Source: Halichondria panicea
Taxonomy: Eukaryota > Porifera > Demospongiae > Suberitida > Halichondriidae
Assembly (NCBI RefSeq): GCF_963675165.1
Contig: NC_087383.1
Span: 3,936,979 to 4,000,978, forward strand
Length of the DNA stretch: 64,000 nt
Direction: 5' to 3'
Part shown: positions 1 to 9,712 of the stretch, piece after piece
Layout of the letters: each line of letters starts with the position of its first letter
Position numbering within the stretch: position 1 is the stretch's first letter
Program-made: the position numbers and the translations under genes
The notes under the pieces: generated by a model
Told to the model about the DNA's origin: nothing
The model's input: the letters and a program-made list of their open reading frames with translations, nothing else
Databases searched by the model: none

Positions 1-450
1 TATCTTGTTTTTTGCAAGTGGGTGTATCTTGTAGGTGGGTGTGGTAAATCATGAGCCCCCATCTCTGCCCATCTCCCATTTGCTTTCCATTTGATTCTCA
101 GCAGCACATGTCAGCAGCTGAAGGAGGATCATGGAGCGGAGGATGAAGCTCGTGCATGCACTGATCGAGCTGAAACTGTAATACTGATTTGTCCCCTGGG
201 TAAGAATGCAGAGTACTCTGGTACATGGTGAGAATGGAACATGCATGCAGTTTCTGTATTAATTTTACATAGAGTCTATACCTGAAGGCCAGTAGAATAA
301 GTGTTCTGAATTCAATATACTTAAATGCATGCTGTCAGCTGGATCGTTCTCTGCATGGCCCCTCAAACTTCAGAATCAGGCTCCTAGTGGGCTGTGTATG
401 TAATCTCCTGTCTAAACTTTTGAACTGTACCATGTGCTAGATCAAAATGG
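1..450. other. Non-coding stretch related to 24.88-25.06 kb
   Basis: I see no gene. The first 240 bases resemble 24,880-25,060, the 5' flank of the broken NLR: both share a TGGGTGTGGTAAAT-like motif and a run reading CTGGGTAAGAATGCAGAGTA. This may be the edge of another copy of the same duplicated flank. No reading frame here resembles a known protein. Confidence 0.5.
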
Positions 451-650
451 TACCGTATATAGCGGGTATATTTTGAAGGTATAAATGTTCGTGGTTTTCG
501 CGGATTAGGCATGAACCGCGAATTTAATATTGCATGCATGCATGCATGCTGCAAAAAGGGCGCTATTCCACGAAAATTAAATCCGCGAAAACCTTTCTAA
601 AGGCATTTCCGCGAAAATTTATACCCTCGAAATATACCCGCTATACGTAT
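451..650. mobile_element. TATAGCGGGTA-family MITE, copy 1
   Basis: A 200-bp non-coding element with terminal inverted repeats. It begins TACCGTATATAGCGGGTATA and ends with the reverse complement form, TATACCCGCTATACGTA. Internal segments are rich in CGCGGTTTTCG/CGCGAAAA on alternating strands, so most of the element can fold back on itself. A run of CATGC repeats sits in the middle. Related copies are at 1,694, 2,528, 11,858, 30,249 and 44,675. There is no coding capacity. It is probably a non-autonomous DNA transposon of unknown superfamily. Confidence 0.75.
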
Positions 651-705
651 GTAAGAGGCTTTTTCTCAACTGATACACGTAGAATAATCATTATAGCTGC
701 ATGTA

Positions 706-740
706 CTAGATCAAGAGTTCATTATGAACTCTTGATCTAG
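706..740. repeat. 35-bp perfect palindrome
   Basis: Two 16-bp arms (CTAGATCAAGAGTTCA and its complement) are separated by 3 bp. It lies 12 bp upstream of the much larger palindrome at 753-920. The core AAGAGTTCATAATGAACTCTT-like sequence also occurs in inverted form inside the element at 41,237-41,472, so it may be the end of a dispersed repeat. Confidence 0.8.
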
Positions 741-752
741 ATCTACACATGT

Positions 753-920
753 ACAGTAAAAACAGATTCGTTATAATAACATAAAACATCTCAAATAAAA
801 TGCATCATTTGAAATTTAATGTAGAAATGACAGAAATTTATGTCATTTCTACATTAAATTTCAAATGATGCATTTTATTTGAGATGTTTTATGTTATTAT
901 AACGAATCTGTTTTTACTGT
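753..920. repeat. 168-bp inverted repeat with perfect 80-bp arms
   Basis: Arms 753-832 and 841-920 are exact reverse complements, as compared base by base, around an 8-bp loop. The sequence is AT-rich. A transcript across it would form an 80-bp uninterrupted hairpin. There is no coding potential. Perfect arms of this length imply a very recent origin or active correction. It could be a fold-back transposon, a hairpin small-RNA source, or an assembly end artefact. Confidence 0.85.
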
Positions 921-1353
921 ATCGATCGATCGACGTACGTACGTATATATATATATATATCTGTACAATTTGGTATGACATCATTAATTTTTCATGTTTC
1001 CAGAGGGGGAATTTTGGCAAATGGGGGGAAATCCCAGGGCTCCCACCCCTCTTCATGAAACCCTGATTATAACCACAGCCACTTGAGATACAATGTGCTA
1101 GCCCTTGTAAAGGTACTTTAGATCGTTGCAAACATCCTAATTTAAGATTTCACGACAGCCAGGTTTTGGGTGAACCTTTATGTATAGATTTACTGTGATG
1201 TAATAGGAGGTGTGGTAAACATTTTGCGGTGCACGTACACCTCCCCCCCCCAAAGTTTTTATCCTATGAAACCCTGACAGCATGTGACAAAGGTTGAACA
1301 GAACGCCTACTACGGTTTTAAGTACATGGAGTTGCGTACTCTTCCTAATGAAC

Positions 1354-1660
1354 TAGGCCCTGGCAAATTATGCTGGCATAATTGGAGCATAATAGGTTAA
1401 AATTGTGAATTTGGTCAGTTTCGTGCAAATCCAATGGTTCCCTGCTGCTGCTGAACGTGTTTTAAAAGCCTTCTTTACATCTTGAATCTTCAGTTTTGAC
1501 AAATGCATGTACAATACAACAAGAGATAATTTTTTAGTTATGATGAAAAAACATCAATGTGGGGCATAATAGGTTCTTTCCACAAGCATAATAGGCTGAA
1601 TTTGGGGCAGTGCTCAAAAGCATAATAGGCAGAAAAAAGAGCATAATTTGCCAGGGCCTA
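1354..1660. mobile_element. MITE with GGCCCTGGCAAATTATGC termini
   Basis: A 307-bp stretch bounded by inverted repeats of about 19 bp (TAGGCCCTGGCAAATTATGC and its complement), with TA at both edges as expected for a TA target duplication. The interior repeats the motif GCATAATAGG several times. No coding sequence. The TA flanks suggest a Tc1/mariner-type non-autonomous element, but no transposase is present to confirm it. Confidence 0.65.
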
Positions 1661-1693
1661 CTTGCTAGTACAGTGGTTTTCCTTACCTTTGCA

Positions 1694-1790
1694 TACCGTT
1701 ATAGCGGGTATATTTCGAGGGTATAAATGTTCGCGGTTTTCGCTGATTGAGCCTGTACCGCGAAAATTTGAATAGTACGCGTGTTCAATA
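1694..1790. mobile_element. TATAGCGGGTA-family MITE, one-ended copy
   Basis: Only the left terminus is recognisable (TACCGTTATAGCGGGTATA, then CGCGGTTTTCG). The right inverted repeat is missing, so this is a truncated copy. Confidence 0.55.
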
Positions 1791-2527
1791 TTATTGACCA
1801 CACCTATCGACTATAAGAGGAAAGAAAAAGGAAGGTTGCTGCCCCTGAGCTAGGATAATACAGTTCAAAGAAGCTCAGGCTTGAAAGTTTAAAATAATCA
1901 TGAACAGAATTCAGTTTCTTGCACTATCAGTATGGCATTGCTGTCTGTCTATCATGATCAAACATTGTTTTGCAGTTTTGTGGGTGGGGCTCTCCAGCAT
2001 GATCATACGGAGCATTAATAATAAATCTCCGCAAGTGTCATTACAAAATGGGGTTACCCCTCAATTTTTTGTCCCAAAAATTTTTCTTTGCATGGAGCCT
2101 ATATGGAGTTGCATCCCTGCATGGATAAATAAAGGTTACATATCGCTCGATCATTGTAATACATTGCTTGATTGAATTGCTCAATCATTTCAATATAATT
2201 ATCGCCACTCAATACATCGCTCAATAAAATATCATGCAATAAAATTATTGATCTCAACAATTTTGGATCAAGTATACAGGAGCGCATGAACCAAAGTTAA
2301 GAGTATTTCAGAACCCAACCCAACTGAAGTAGGCATGCCAAAGTAGTGTTAGAAGGGATAAGCATCATGTGGACAGTCTCAGACCATGAGGAGTGGGAAC
2401 TATAAAGTGGCAACCCTAGCTGGCTGGGCTGCACTGAGGAATGCCAGACTGCAATTAAGTTAACGATATTCATAACCTGATGTGCACTTTATAATTTTAT
2501 TCATGATGCTTACAAAGCAGTATTGCA

Positions 2528-2729
2528 TACCGTATAGCGGGTAAGTTTCGTGGGGTATTCAACTCGAGAAACGGTAGTTTTCGTGAGTAAAAGTTTCGTT
2601 TAGTCTCGTGGCTGCACGGCATTCCTACGTTCAGATAAGCCACGCCTACGATAAAATTTCGTGGAGGTCAGCCTGCCCACGAAAATAACGAATATTTTAC
2701 CCCACGAAAATTACGCGCTATATACGGTA
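2528..2729. mobile_element. TATAGCGGGTA-family MITE, copy 3
   Basis: About 202 bp with both termini: TACCGTATAGCGGGTAAGTT on the left and ACGCGCTATATACGGTA on the right. GGGG/CCCC plus ACGAAAAT steps sit just inside each end. Non-coding. Confidence 0.75.
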
Positions 2730-2929
2730 ACACAGCAGTATAAATTATAGGGATGGAACAAGTGTTCCCTGACGTTCAGGGTTTTTATTGTCTTTCAAAA
2801 CAGTTTCTCATCACGAGTATTACCATCACGAGCACGTGCTGTACAGTCCAGTGTATAACTATTGATGTACATTCTCTGCAATTGATGCCTATAATTATAA
2901 CCTTATACTTATGTTTTTGATTCTAGATT

Positions 2930-3800
2930 ATCATGAAACGAGAATATTTTCTAAGGAAAACATCAATTGAATATTAACTCTGTCGTTTATGCATATATAA
3001 TAGTCCCAAAGTTGACTTCTGTTAAAACCACTATTACGAATTATCACGCTTGTTTGTTTATCGAAGTAATTGTTGCTACTTTAAAAAGGTTTCGTTTTAT
3101 TGGGAAAGTGCTACTGCACCCTTGATATGAGGTATATTACAGCTTGTTTATAATTGTTGTGGTCATCTTACTAAAGTAACGCACTTCATTTCCACAATTG
3201 CCATTATTAAGAGTTAAATCTGCTCTGAATGCACGCATACTAACTTAGTGCACATGTATAGATATACTGCATTAATTGTATGGAATACGTACTGACAGTT
3301 AATTGGGTTTGAGTCTGTCTCCTTCTATATAATGGAGACTATCCATATATAATATCCGACTAGAAAAACATTTGCAATCATTTATGTGAAAAATTGCTAG
3401 GATTGGTCGGGGAAAACACCAAAAAGCGTGGATATCAGACGAGAGCATAACTCCAATCCATTTTAAAATGACATAATTATTACACTGCAACTAACTGATG
3501 TTCGTCCCTTGCCGACAAAAGACACAACATTTAATTGCTGACTCTGCTGTAATCCTACAATAGACTCTTTCTGTCCGGCTCCCTGAATTTGAAGTACGGC
3601 CACCTCGATATATATATGCCGGCCATTTGGTTTGCTCGCTACGGGTACTGACAGCCCCAAACTTATCAGTGATAATTTTACCCACCCCAAAAAATTCGAT
3701 GTTGACACTGCAAAAAGGAAATGGAATTTCTGAAGTTGAACTCGAGAAGATCATTGAGATCTCCGTGGTCTCTGTGCACAAAATCATCAGTTAAATCAGA
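2930..3800 (+). pseudogene. Decayed fragment of a beta-helix/multi-TM gene and its promoter
   Basis: Patches of this stretch match the intact gene at 4,993-8,667 in the same order. 3,085-3,130 resembles 7,625-7,670 (GTTTCATTTTGCC.. GGTGCTACTGC). 3,305-3,350 resembles 7,925-7,965 (GAGTCTGTC..TTCTATATAATGGAGA). 3,475-3,525 resembles 8,270-8,350, including CTT(G/A)CCGACAAAAG..ACAACAT. The segment near 2,940-3,020 resembles the promoter region of the intact gene at 4,740-4,875 and shares the motif AATAGTCCCAAAGT. No long reading frame survives. I infer a tandem duplicate that has decayed with internal deletions. Confidence 0.65.
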
Positions 3801-4820
3801 TCAGCATAATTATGCGCGCATGCTAATAATTATGACAATTTTATTATGTGCGTGTGCACGTGGTTTTAAGGTATGAGTGGGTAGACGATGATGTTTCACA
3901 AATCTATATACAATCTGATTGCATGGCATGCGCCAACATCCTGGCAGAGAGAACAACTCCATGGCTTGCAAGACTATGGGGGGTGACGTTTTGGAGGTTG
4001 TCTGTTTTTGTGTGTGCATGCACATGCAGGTATGATTTCCTTGGGGTAGTACATGGATGTGTTTTCTCGAGGGTCTATTTTTGTGTGCGCGGGTTTTCGT
4101 GTGTGCATGCATGGGTATATCTTTTATATATGGAGGGAGTTTTGTGGGGGGTATCATTCTGCAACTTCAGCAATTCAGGTATCCTTTTTGCAGTGTCACC
4201 ATATTTAAGCATGGACGTCTTTTCTGGTGGGTTACCGGTGTCAACTTATTAGGTTTTCAATGTACATTATTTTATTACGGCCGGATATAATGTTTTGGGT
4301 GCATTGTGGTTTGGTAAATAGAGAGCAGAATGATTCATTATCCTTCATTATCCTCAAGACAGAACCGCAAAATTATTAAATAATTTATTCGAGGTAAGCC
4401 CATTTTTTAGCCACGGCTATGTTTTGAAATACAGCCACCTCGCTATTCCGACCAAGCTGCACTGTCCCAAGGGTACGTGACCGGATTAACGAGAGTCTAC
4501 TGTAGTCCTATATGCAGTAACCATGCATGCACCACTATTAATTCGCCTTGCCATAATTATGCAAATCTGGATTTCAGCATGTGCCGCCTCTGTTTTAGTG
4601 TAGACTAAAATAACTTTATTGATGTGTATATATATATATACATGGCATTGCATGTAGCACTTCAATCCCGTGTTGGTACTGTTAAGTATGACTGTGCATT
4701 TGTGTCACTGCATTCCCTATGTTTTGAATTTCATGAATAGAGATTATTATCTCAAAGGAAAACATGCTATATAAAAGTATGTGATGTATAATATCTACAT
4801 ATAAACATGTTACTCTAGAA

Positions 4821-4934
4821 TAGTCCCAAAGTAATATTATAGTACAATCCAATTTTTAGTCCCAAAGTTGACTCCGGTCCTGCATGCATAGTTGTTTAGT
4901 GAGGAATTCGAGCTGTATCTATTGGTATATAAAG
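4821..4934 (+). promoter_or_regulatory. Candidate promoter of the beta-helix/multi-TM gene
   Basis: TATATAAAG at 4,926-4,934 lies 59 bp before the ATG and is a good TATA-box match. The motif TAGTCCCAAAGT occurs upstream at about 4,822 and 4,859, and again at about 3,001 beside the decayed paralogue. It may therefore be a shared regulatory element of the family. The transcription start is not determined. Confidence 0.45.
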
Positions 4935-4992
4935 TGACCATTGTTGTGGCAGCAGGCTATAGCTTCCATGACAGGTATATTTATATTAGACA

Positions 4993-7900
4993 ATGGCTGT
5001 CAGTATACTACCTCTTTTTGCTGTCATTTTGATCCTTCACTCTGGTCCCTCATCATCGCTCACCACTACTGAAAACTGGAAGCATCTCAACGTCCCTTGC
5101 AATACAGAAAGTTTATCCTTTCGTAATGTGACTAACAAGACAGATATACATCTGGATCACTGTACGTTTAATCTGAGATATCCACTACATATTTCGAACA
5201 TAAACGACCTTCGTATTATCGGCAGTGGTAATGGAACAGTGATTAACTGTACAAGTGACAACGCTGGTCTGTTGTTTAAATCGGTAAATAACCTTCTGTT
5301 AGAGAGTTTGATCATACAAAATTGTGGAGTTTTTAGTGATGACAGGTTGCAAATTGCTAGTGTTCGAATAGTAGGAGGTGAGAATGTATATATAACTGTC
5401 ATGAACGTGACAATAGAAAATGGTACAGGAACTGGGTTATCTCTAATCAACGTTAGTGGTGTTGTGACGGTTAAAAATTGCACTTTCCGTCGCAATATTT
5501 ATTATGTAGATCGAATGTACCAGGTTGTGAATGCTACACACAATGACTTTACCCAAAGGGGAGGAGGTATGCAAATACAAATCGGCGTGGAGCATAGATC
5601 TGTGTATCTTATTCAGAGGTGCAAGTTTTTGTTCAATTTTGCCTCCAGTGGAGGAGGTCTATTTGTAGTAGTTCAGCTGCATGCATCAAATCATAGTATT
5701 ACTGTTGAGAATAGTGAGTTTATCAAAAATAAATGCCAGAACGGTGGCGGCGGTGTGCAGTTTGGCTATACAGCTCTGCGATCATCTTCAAAAAAAGTAA
5801 ATTCCAATTCTATTATGTTCCAAAACTGTGTGTTTAGAGGCAATGAGGCTAGATATGGTGGAGGAACAGCGATATTCTCTTCTTTGGGTACACCACTATT
5901 CTCCGAAAACAAAATTCAGATGAACAATAGCTCGTGGTCTAATAACACTGCCTCTAAACTTGGAATGGCTGTTGACATAGCTATTGCTCCTTGGGAGACA
6001 TTTAGCAGGAATGGTCTTTTTCCTAAACCATTGTTCAGTCACTGTAATTTTACAGAGCATACACATTATACTTTTCTCAGCAGTCCTAGAAGTATTTTCA
6101 CCCTAACAGGATTCAGGATAGATTTCAAGGACACAATATTGTTTGAAAGAAACACAGGTACTGCAATTGAGGCAAATTTGGCTGAACTGAATTTTACTGA
6201 AAACTCGTATGTTAAATTTGGTGAAAATCGTGGAGTCAATGGTGGGGCTGTGAGCTTGAAGGGATTATCTGTGATATTTATTTACGATCACTCTACGTTG
6301 GTATTTCAGGATAATAGTGCTTTGAAAAAAGGTGGTGCTATTTATGTTGATTCTTCTGGCAGGCATTCTGAGTCAGTTTGCTTTATCCAGCGCAGAAGAA
6401 AAAAGCAGTTTCATGCTTCCTTTGTATTCGATAATAACACTGCAGGTTTTGAAAATTTTAGACATAGAGGTGACTCCATATATGCTTCATCTCTTCTGCC
6501 CTGTCTTGGAAAGTGTTCTCAATTACATGATAATGTATCTGTGTCAAGGGCATTGGCATGCATAGGAAAGTTTAAGTTTGATTTAGTAAGTCCCAGACGA
6601 CAAATTACCTCTGCAGCTCATCATTTTTCAAGAAGTGATACGTTAAATGAGCAAGATCCAATGTGCAATTTGTTTATGGTCAATGACATCATTTACTCAA
6701 ACAAAAATTATGTAACCAGAAATATCGATTACCATATTAACGAAAGCTTATACGTCACACCCGGTAACACTACAAAGATACCTCTGAAACTAGTGGATGA
6801 ACTTTGTGGAGAAGTTTCCTTTCGTGTATCAGTAGAAGTATTGAAGTCAGACCAAGGAAGCATATTCATTGACTCGACGCACTCAATAATTACTGACAAT
6901 TATATCACAATACATGGAGATCCAAATGACTTCGGCACTTTACAGTTTTCTGCTGTTGGAGTACGATGTGTTACTTTGTCTGTCAAATTAAATGATTGTC
7001 CCCCAGGCTATATACACAATAATTCAACGAAAAATTGCGTGTGCTCTTTGGCTACTCTACTACACTATGATGGAATTGAGAGGTGTAGTGAAACAAACTT
7101 CACAGCGTATACAAAACATGGATATTGGTTGGGATACTTAAAAAACCCTAATAAGGAGACACGACAGGACCGATTAGCTTCTGCCATTTGCCCCAAAGGT
7201 TTTTGCACAACTAACTCTTCCTCGGAGTATCCATTACCATCTGTAGCTTTGGATGATTTGAGCTCATACATCTGTAACGAAACAAGAAGAGGTATTATTT
7301 GTGGTAGTTGCAAAGAAAATAACTCTGCTTATTATCGCTCTACTTCGTTTTCTTGCAAACCCAATGATTTGTGCTACCTGGGGTGGTTGTTCTACATTCT
7401 GTCCGAGATAATTCCGGTAACGTTCCTGTTCTTCATTGTCATTTACTTCAACTTGTCATTCACATCTGGTGCATTGAATGGTATTATTTTTTTCATTCAA
7501 GTGATAGGCACATTTAAAATCGATGGTGAAAACTTTATACAATTCCCTGAAGGAGTAAAACAACTGTCAAGGATTTACAAACTTGTTTATCGGATTTTTC
7601 TGTTGAAGTTTTTTGCTCTTGAAGAGGTTTCATTTTGCCTTTGGGAAGGTGCTACTGCCCTTGACATGCTAGCGTTTAGGTATGTTACTATCATGTACAG
7701 TTTGTTTCTTGTAATTTTTACGGTCATTTTACTAAAAAAACGTATATTTTCATTTCACTGTTGCCATTTATCAAAACAATTGAAAAAAGAACAGCCAAAC
7801 TTGAAGCATTCTATACTTAATGGACTGTCAGCATTTCTGGTGATGAGTTACTCTGAATGTACACGAGTGTCTCTGATGATTCTAACTACTGGAACACTGA

Positions 7901-8667
7901 CCGTTGGGCCTACAACTAAACAAAAGTTTGAGCCTGTCGTCTTCTATAATGGAGAGTATTCCTTCATGGGTAAAGAACATTTGAAGTATGCGTTGCCAGC
8001 CCTTTTCTTCCTGTTTACGATTGTAGCTGTACCTCCAATGCTTTTGATTGTCTACCCACTGTGTTACAAACTGTTCGCTTTGCTGAGGATTAATGAATCA
8101 AAGTGTGTCCAAATTACATGTAAGGTCATTCCCTTAGAGAAAATCAAGCCGATGTTCGATTCCATTCAGGGTGCATTCAAAGACCAATACCGTTTCTTTG
8201 CTGGGCTGTATTTCGTTTATCGACTCGGTGCTTCTCTAACCTTTTCGTTCCCAAGTGCTTTGAAAACATATTACACTGCTACTAGTGCTCAGCTGATATT
8301 CATGTTGATGGTACATGCAGTGTGTTGTCCTTACCGACAAAAGTGGCACAACATTTTGGATGCCCTCTTGTTCTCAATCCTAGCCATGATCAATGCAATA
8401 TCGTTTTTCAATTATGAACGTAATCAATCGGATGTAACGTATTTAGCAGGAGTTCAATGTGTACTAATTTTGCTTCCATTGGTATATTTGGTCATATACA
8501 CTACATACAAGATCTATTTGAAGATTAAGACTGCTATGGCCTCATGCTCAAAAAGAAACGACACAGAAGACGAAGATGACAACTTAAATGGGATTTTAGA
8601 TATGGTGGATTCAAGAATTATTGAACAAGCAGATGTTGGGGAAACAAATGATTACATGTTATACTGA
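4993..8667 (+). CDS. Intronless beta-helix ectodomain / multi-pass membrane protein
   Basis: 1,224 aa in one uninterrupted frame. The ATG is followed at once by a hydrophobic signal peptide (residues 1 to about 22). Residues about 40-500 carry repeated GGG/GGA turns after Asn-rich strands (for example NFASSGGGLFVV, NEARYGGGTAIF, NRGVNGGAVSL, NSALKKGGAIYVD), the pattern of right-handed beta-helix Pmp-like repeats. There are many N-glycosylation sites (NGT, NCT, NNS). A Cys-rich stalk follows (about 665-795), starting CPPGY and including CGSCKENNS. About nine hydrophobic segments follow, near residues 793, 824, 897, 946, 999, 1068, 1098, 1121 and 1151. The tail is cytosolic and acidic (DTEDEDD). 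It is likely a surface receptor or adhesion protein; ligand and signalling are unknown. A decayed paralogue lies just upstream. I cannot assign a named family with confidence. Confidence 0.85.
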   Translation: MAVSILPLFAVILILHSGPSSSLTTTENWKHLNVPCNTESLSFRNVTNKTDIHLDHCTFNLRYPLHISNINDLRIIGSGNGTVINCTSDNAGLLFKSVNNLLLESLIIQNCGVFSDDRLQIASVRIVGGENVYITVMNVTIENGTGTGLSLINVSGVVTVKNCTFRRNIYYVDRMYQVVNATHNDFTQRGGGMQIQIGVEHRSVYLIQRCKFLFNFASSGGGLFVVVQLHASNHSITVENSEFIKNKCQNGGGGVQFGYTALRSSSKKVNSNSIMFQNCVFRGNEARYGGGTAIFSSLGTPLFSENKIQMNNSSWSNNTASKLGMAVDIAIAPWETFSRNGLFPKPLFSHCNFTEHTHYTFLSSPRSIFTLTGFRIDFKDTILFERNTGTAIEANLAELNFTENSYVKFGENRGVNGGAVSLKGLSVIFIYDHSTLVFQDNSALKKGGAIYVDSSGRHSESVCFIQRRRKKQFHASFVFDNNTAGFENFRHRGDSIYASSLLPCLGKCSQLHDNVSVSRALACIGKFKFDLVSPRRQITSAAHHFSRSDTLNEQDPMCNLFMVNDIIYSNKNYVTRNIDYHINESLYVTPGNTTKIPLKLVDELCGEVSFRVSVEVLKSDQGSIFIDSTHSIITDNYITIHGDPNDFGTLQFSAVGVRCVTLSVKLNDCPPGYIHNNSTKNCVCSLATLLHYDGIERCSETNFTAYTKHGYWLGYLKNPNKETRQDRLASAICPKGFCTTNSSSEYPLPSVALDDLSSYICNETRRGIICGSCKENNSAYYRSTSFSCKPNDLCYLGWLFYILSEIIPVTFLFFIVIYFNLSFTSGALNGIIFFIQVIGTFKIDGENFIQFPEGVKQLSRIYKLVYRIFLLKFFALEEVSFCLWEGATALDMLAFRYVTIMYSLFLVIFTVILLKKRIFSFHCCHLSKQLKKEQPNLKHSILNGLSAFLVMSYSECTRVSLMILTTGTLTVGPTTKQKFEPVVFYNGEYSFMGKEHLKYALPALFFLFTIVAVPPMLLIVYPLCYKLFALLRINESKCVQITCKVIPLEKIKPMFDSIQGAFKDQYRFFAGLYFVYRLGASLTFSFPSALKTYYTATSAQLIFMLMVHAVCCPYRQKWHNILDALLFSILAMINAISFFNYERNQSDVTYLAGVQCVLILLPLVYLVIYTTYKIYLKIKTAMASCSKRNDTEDEDDNLNGILDMVDSRIIEQADVGETNDYMLY

Positions 8668-9578
8668 AAGCGAGATAGGAAAGTGTCAACAATTAATATT
8701 CCCAGTAGATTCATAATAATTATTCCCAATGAATAATGCATATAAATCATGACTACAATCACTGTATACTTGTGCTTCACATGCAGTAAGATTCGTAAAA
8801 ATTATGTCATCATAATGCACATATCTCTTCATACATTTATCTTGAATTGATGTTAGCTAGATCTAGATCTATATAAATCTGCTAGTCTGTTTTAATCATA
8901 TTCTGTGGCAGTATTGTATTCCTAGCACCTCTAGCTAAGCGGAGAATAGAAATGAACAATAGATCAGAACTTGGAGAGAAAGTTGCAATAAATTGACAAC
9001 ATAACTACAATTCCAGTTATAATTAAATGCAGCGATATATAAATAAATGTTCCAATTGTGGTACTGGGCAGCAAAAAGTAGAAATGTGAATGGAATATTC
9101 AGTATTCGAATCACGAAGAACAATAATTATTATTAGGGGATCAAGAGAAGGACTCCATTGACATAGTCTATTTTGCATGGTATCTTGTTACTGTACGTGT
9201 AGCTATAGAGGGTGTGCATGCGTGTGCATGCATGTGGCCGTTTGCATGGATCAGCTGGAAGCAAGAAAAAATAATTATGCCTAAACATGCATGCATGTGA
9301 GGAAGACTTGAAATTTCATTTGGAAATAGCATGCAGTATACATGTATATAGGCATCCTAGCCTCTGAGTTGTCTTTTTCCTAGGTCGCCAACTAGGCATT
9401 TTGCAAGAACAACACACTTATTAGTTAAAGTTACTTCACTTAATGATGAATGCATTGCTGCATGGATATTCTTGACAAATTTTTATAGTGTGTCCATTTT
9501 TTATTGAGACTATAGCTACCGGATCATCAGGGTCTATGTATGCCATAACTGTGCCCCCCCCCCCCTTCCTTTTTACAG
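8668..9578. other. Gene-free stretch downstream of the membrane gene
   Basis: AT-rich sequence with GCATGC-rich patches and a C homopolymer near 9,554-9,565. I see no exon, RNA gene or element boundary here. The polyadenylation signal of the upstream gene is probably one of the AATAAT variants near 8,730, but no clear AATAAA was found. Confidence 0.5.
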
Positions 9579-9712
9579 ACATGCAGGCCTCACTACTGTC
9601 ACCAGGTGTTTGCTTCATGGGTGAGGGGTACGGACAGTTTGCCGTGGCTCAGCGAGTGGAGGAAATGGCTATTGAATTCAGAACATCTCAACTCCTACAA
9701 GTCAACACTCAG
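9579..9712 (+). CDS. Exon-like segment (module A, exon 1), product unknown
   Basis: A 134-bp open segment is bounded by a strong acceptor (polypyrimidine then TTTTACAG) and a donor (CAG|GTATAA). It reads ..MQASLLSPGVCF and ..QRVEEMAIEFRTSQLL, with no stop. I do not recognise the protein. It is followed at kilobase spacing by coiled-coil-like exon fragments, so it may be an exon of that gene. Confidence 0.4.

Noticed and set aside
3810-4290. Overlapping frames rich in Cys/Val/His around 3.8-4.3 kb
   Set aside because: They come from TG/CA-rich sequence on both strands, with no splice sites or similarity to known proteins.
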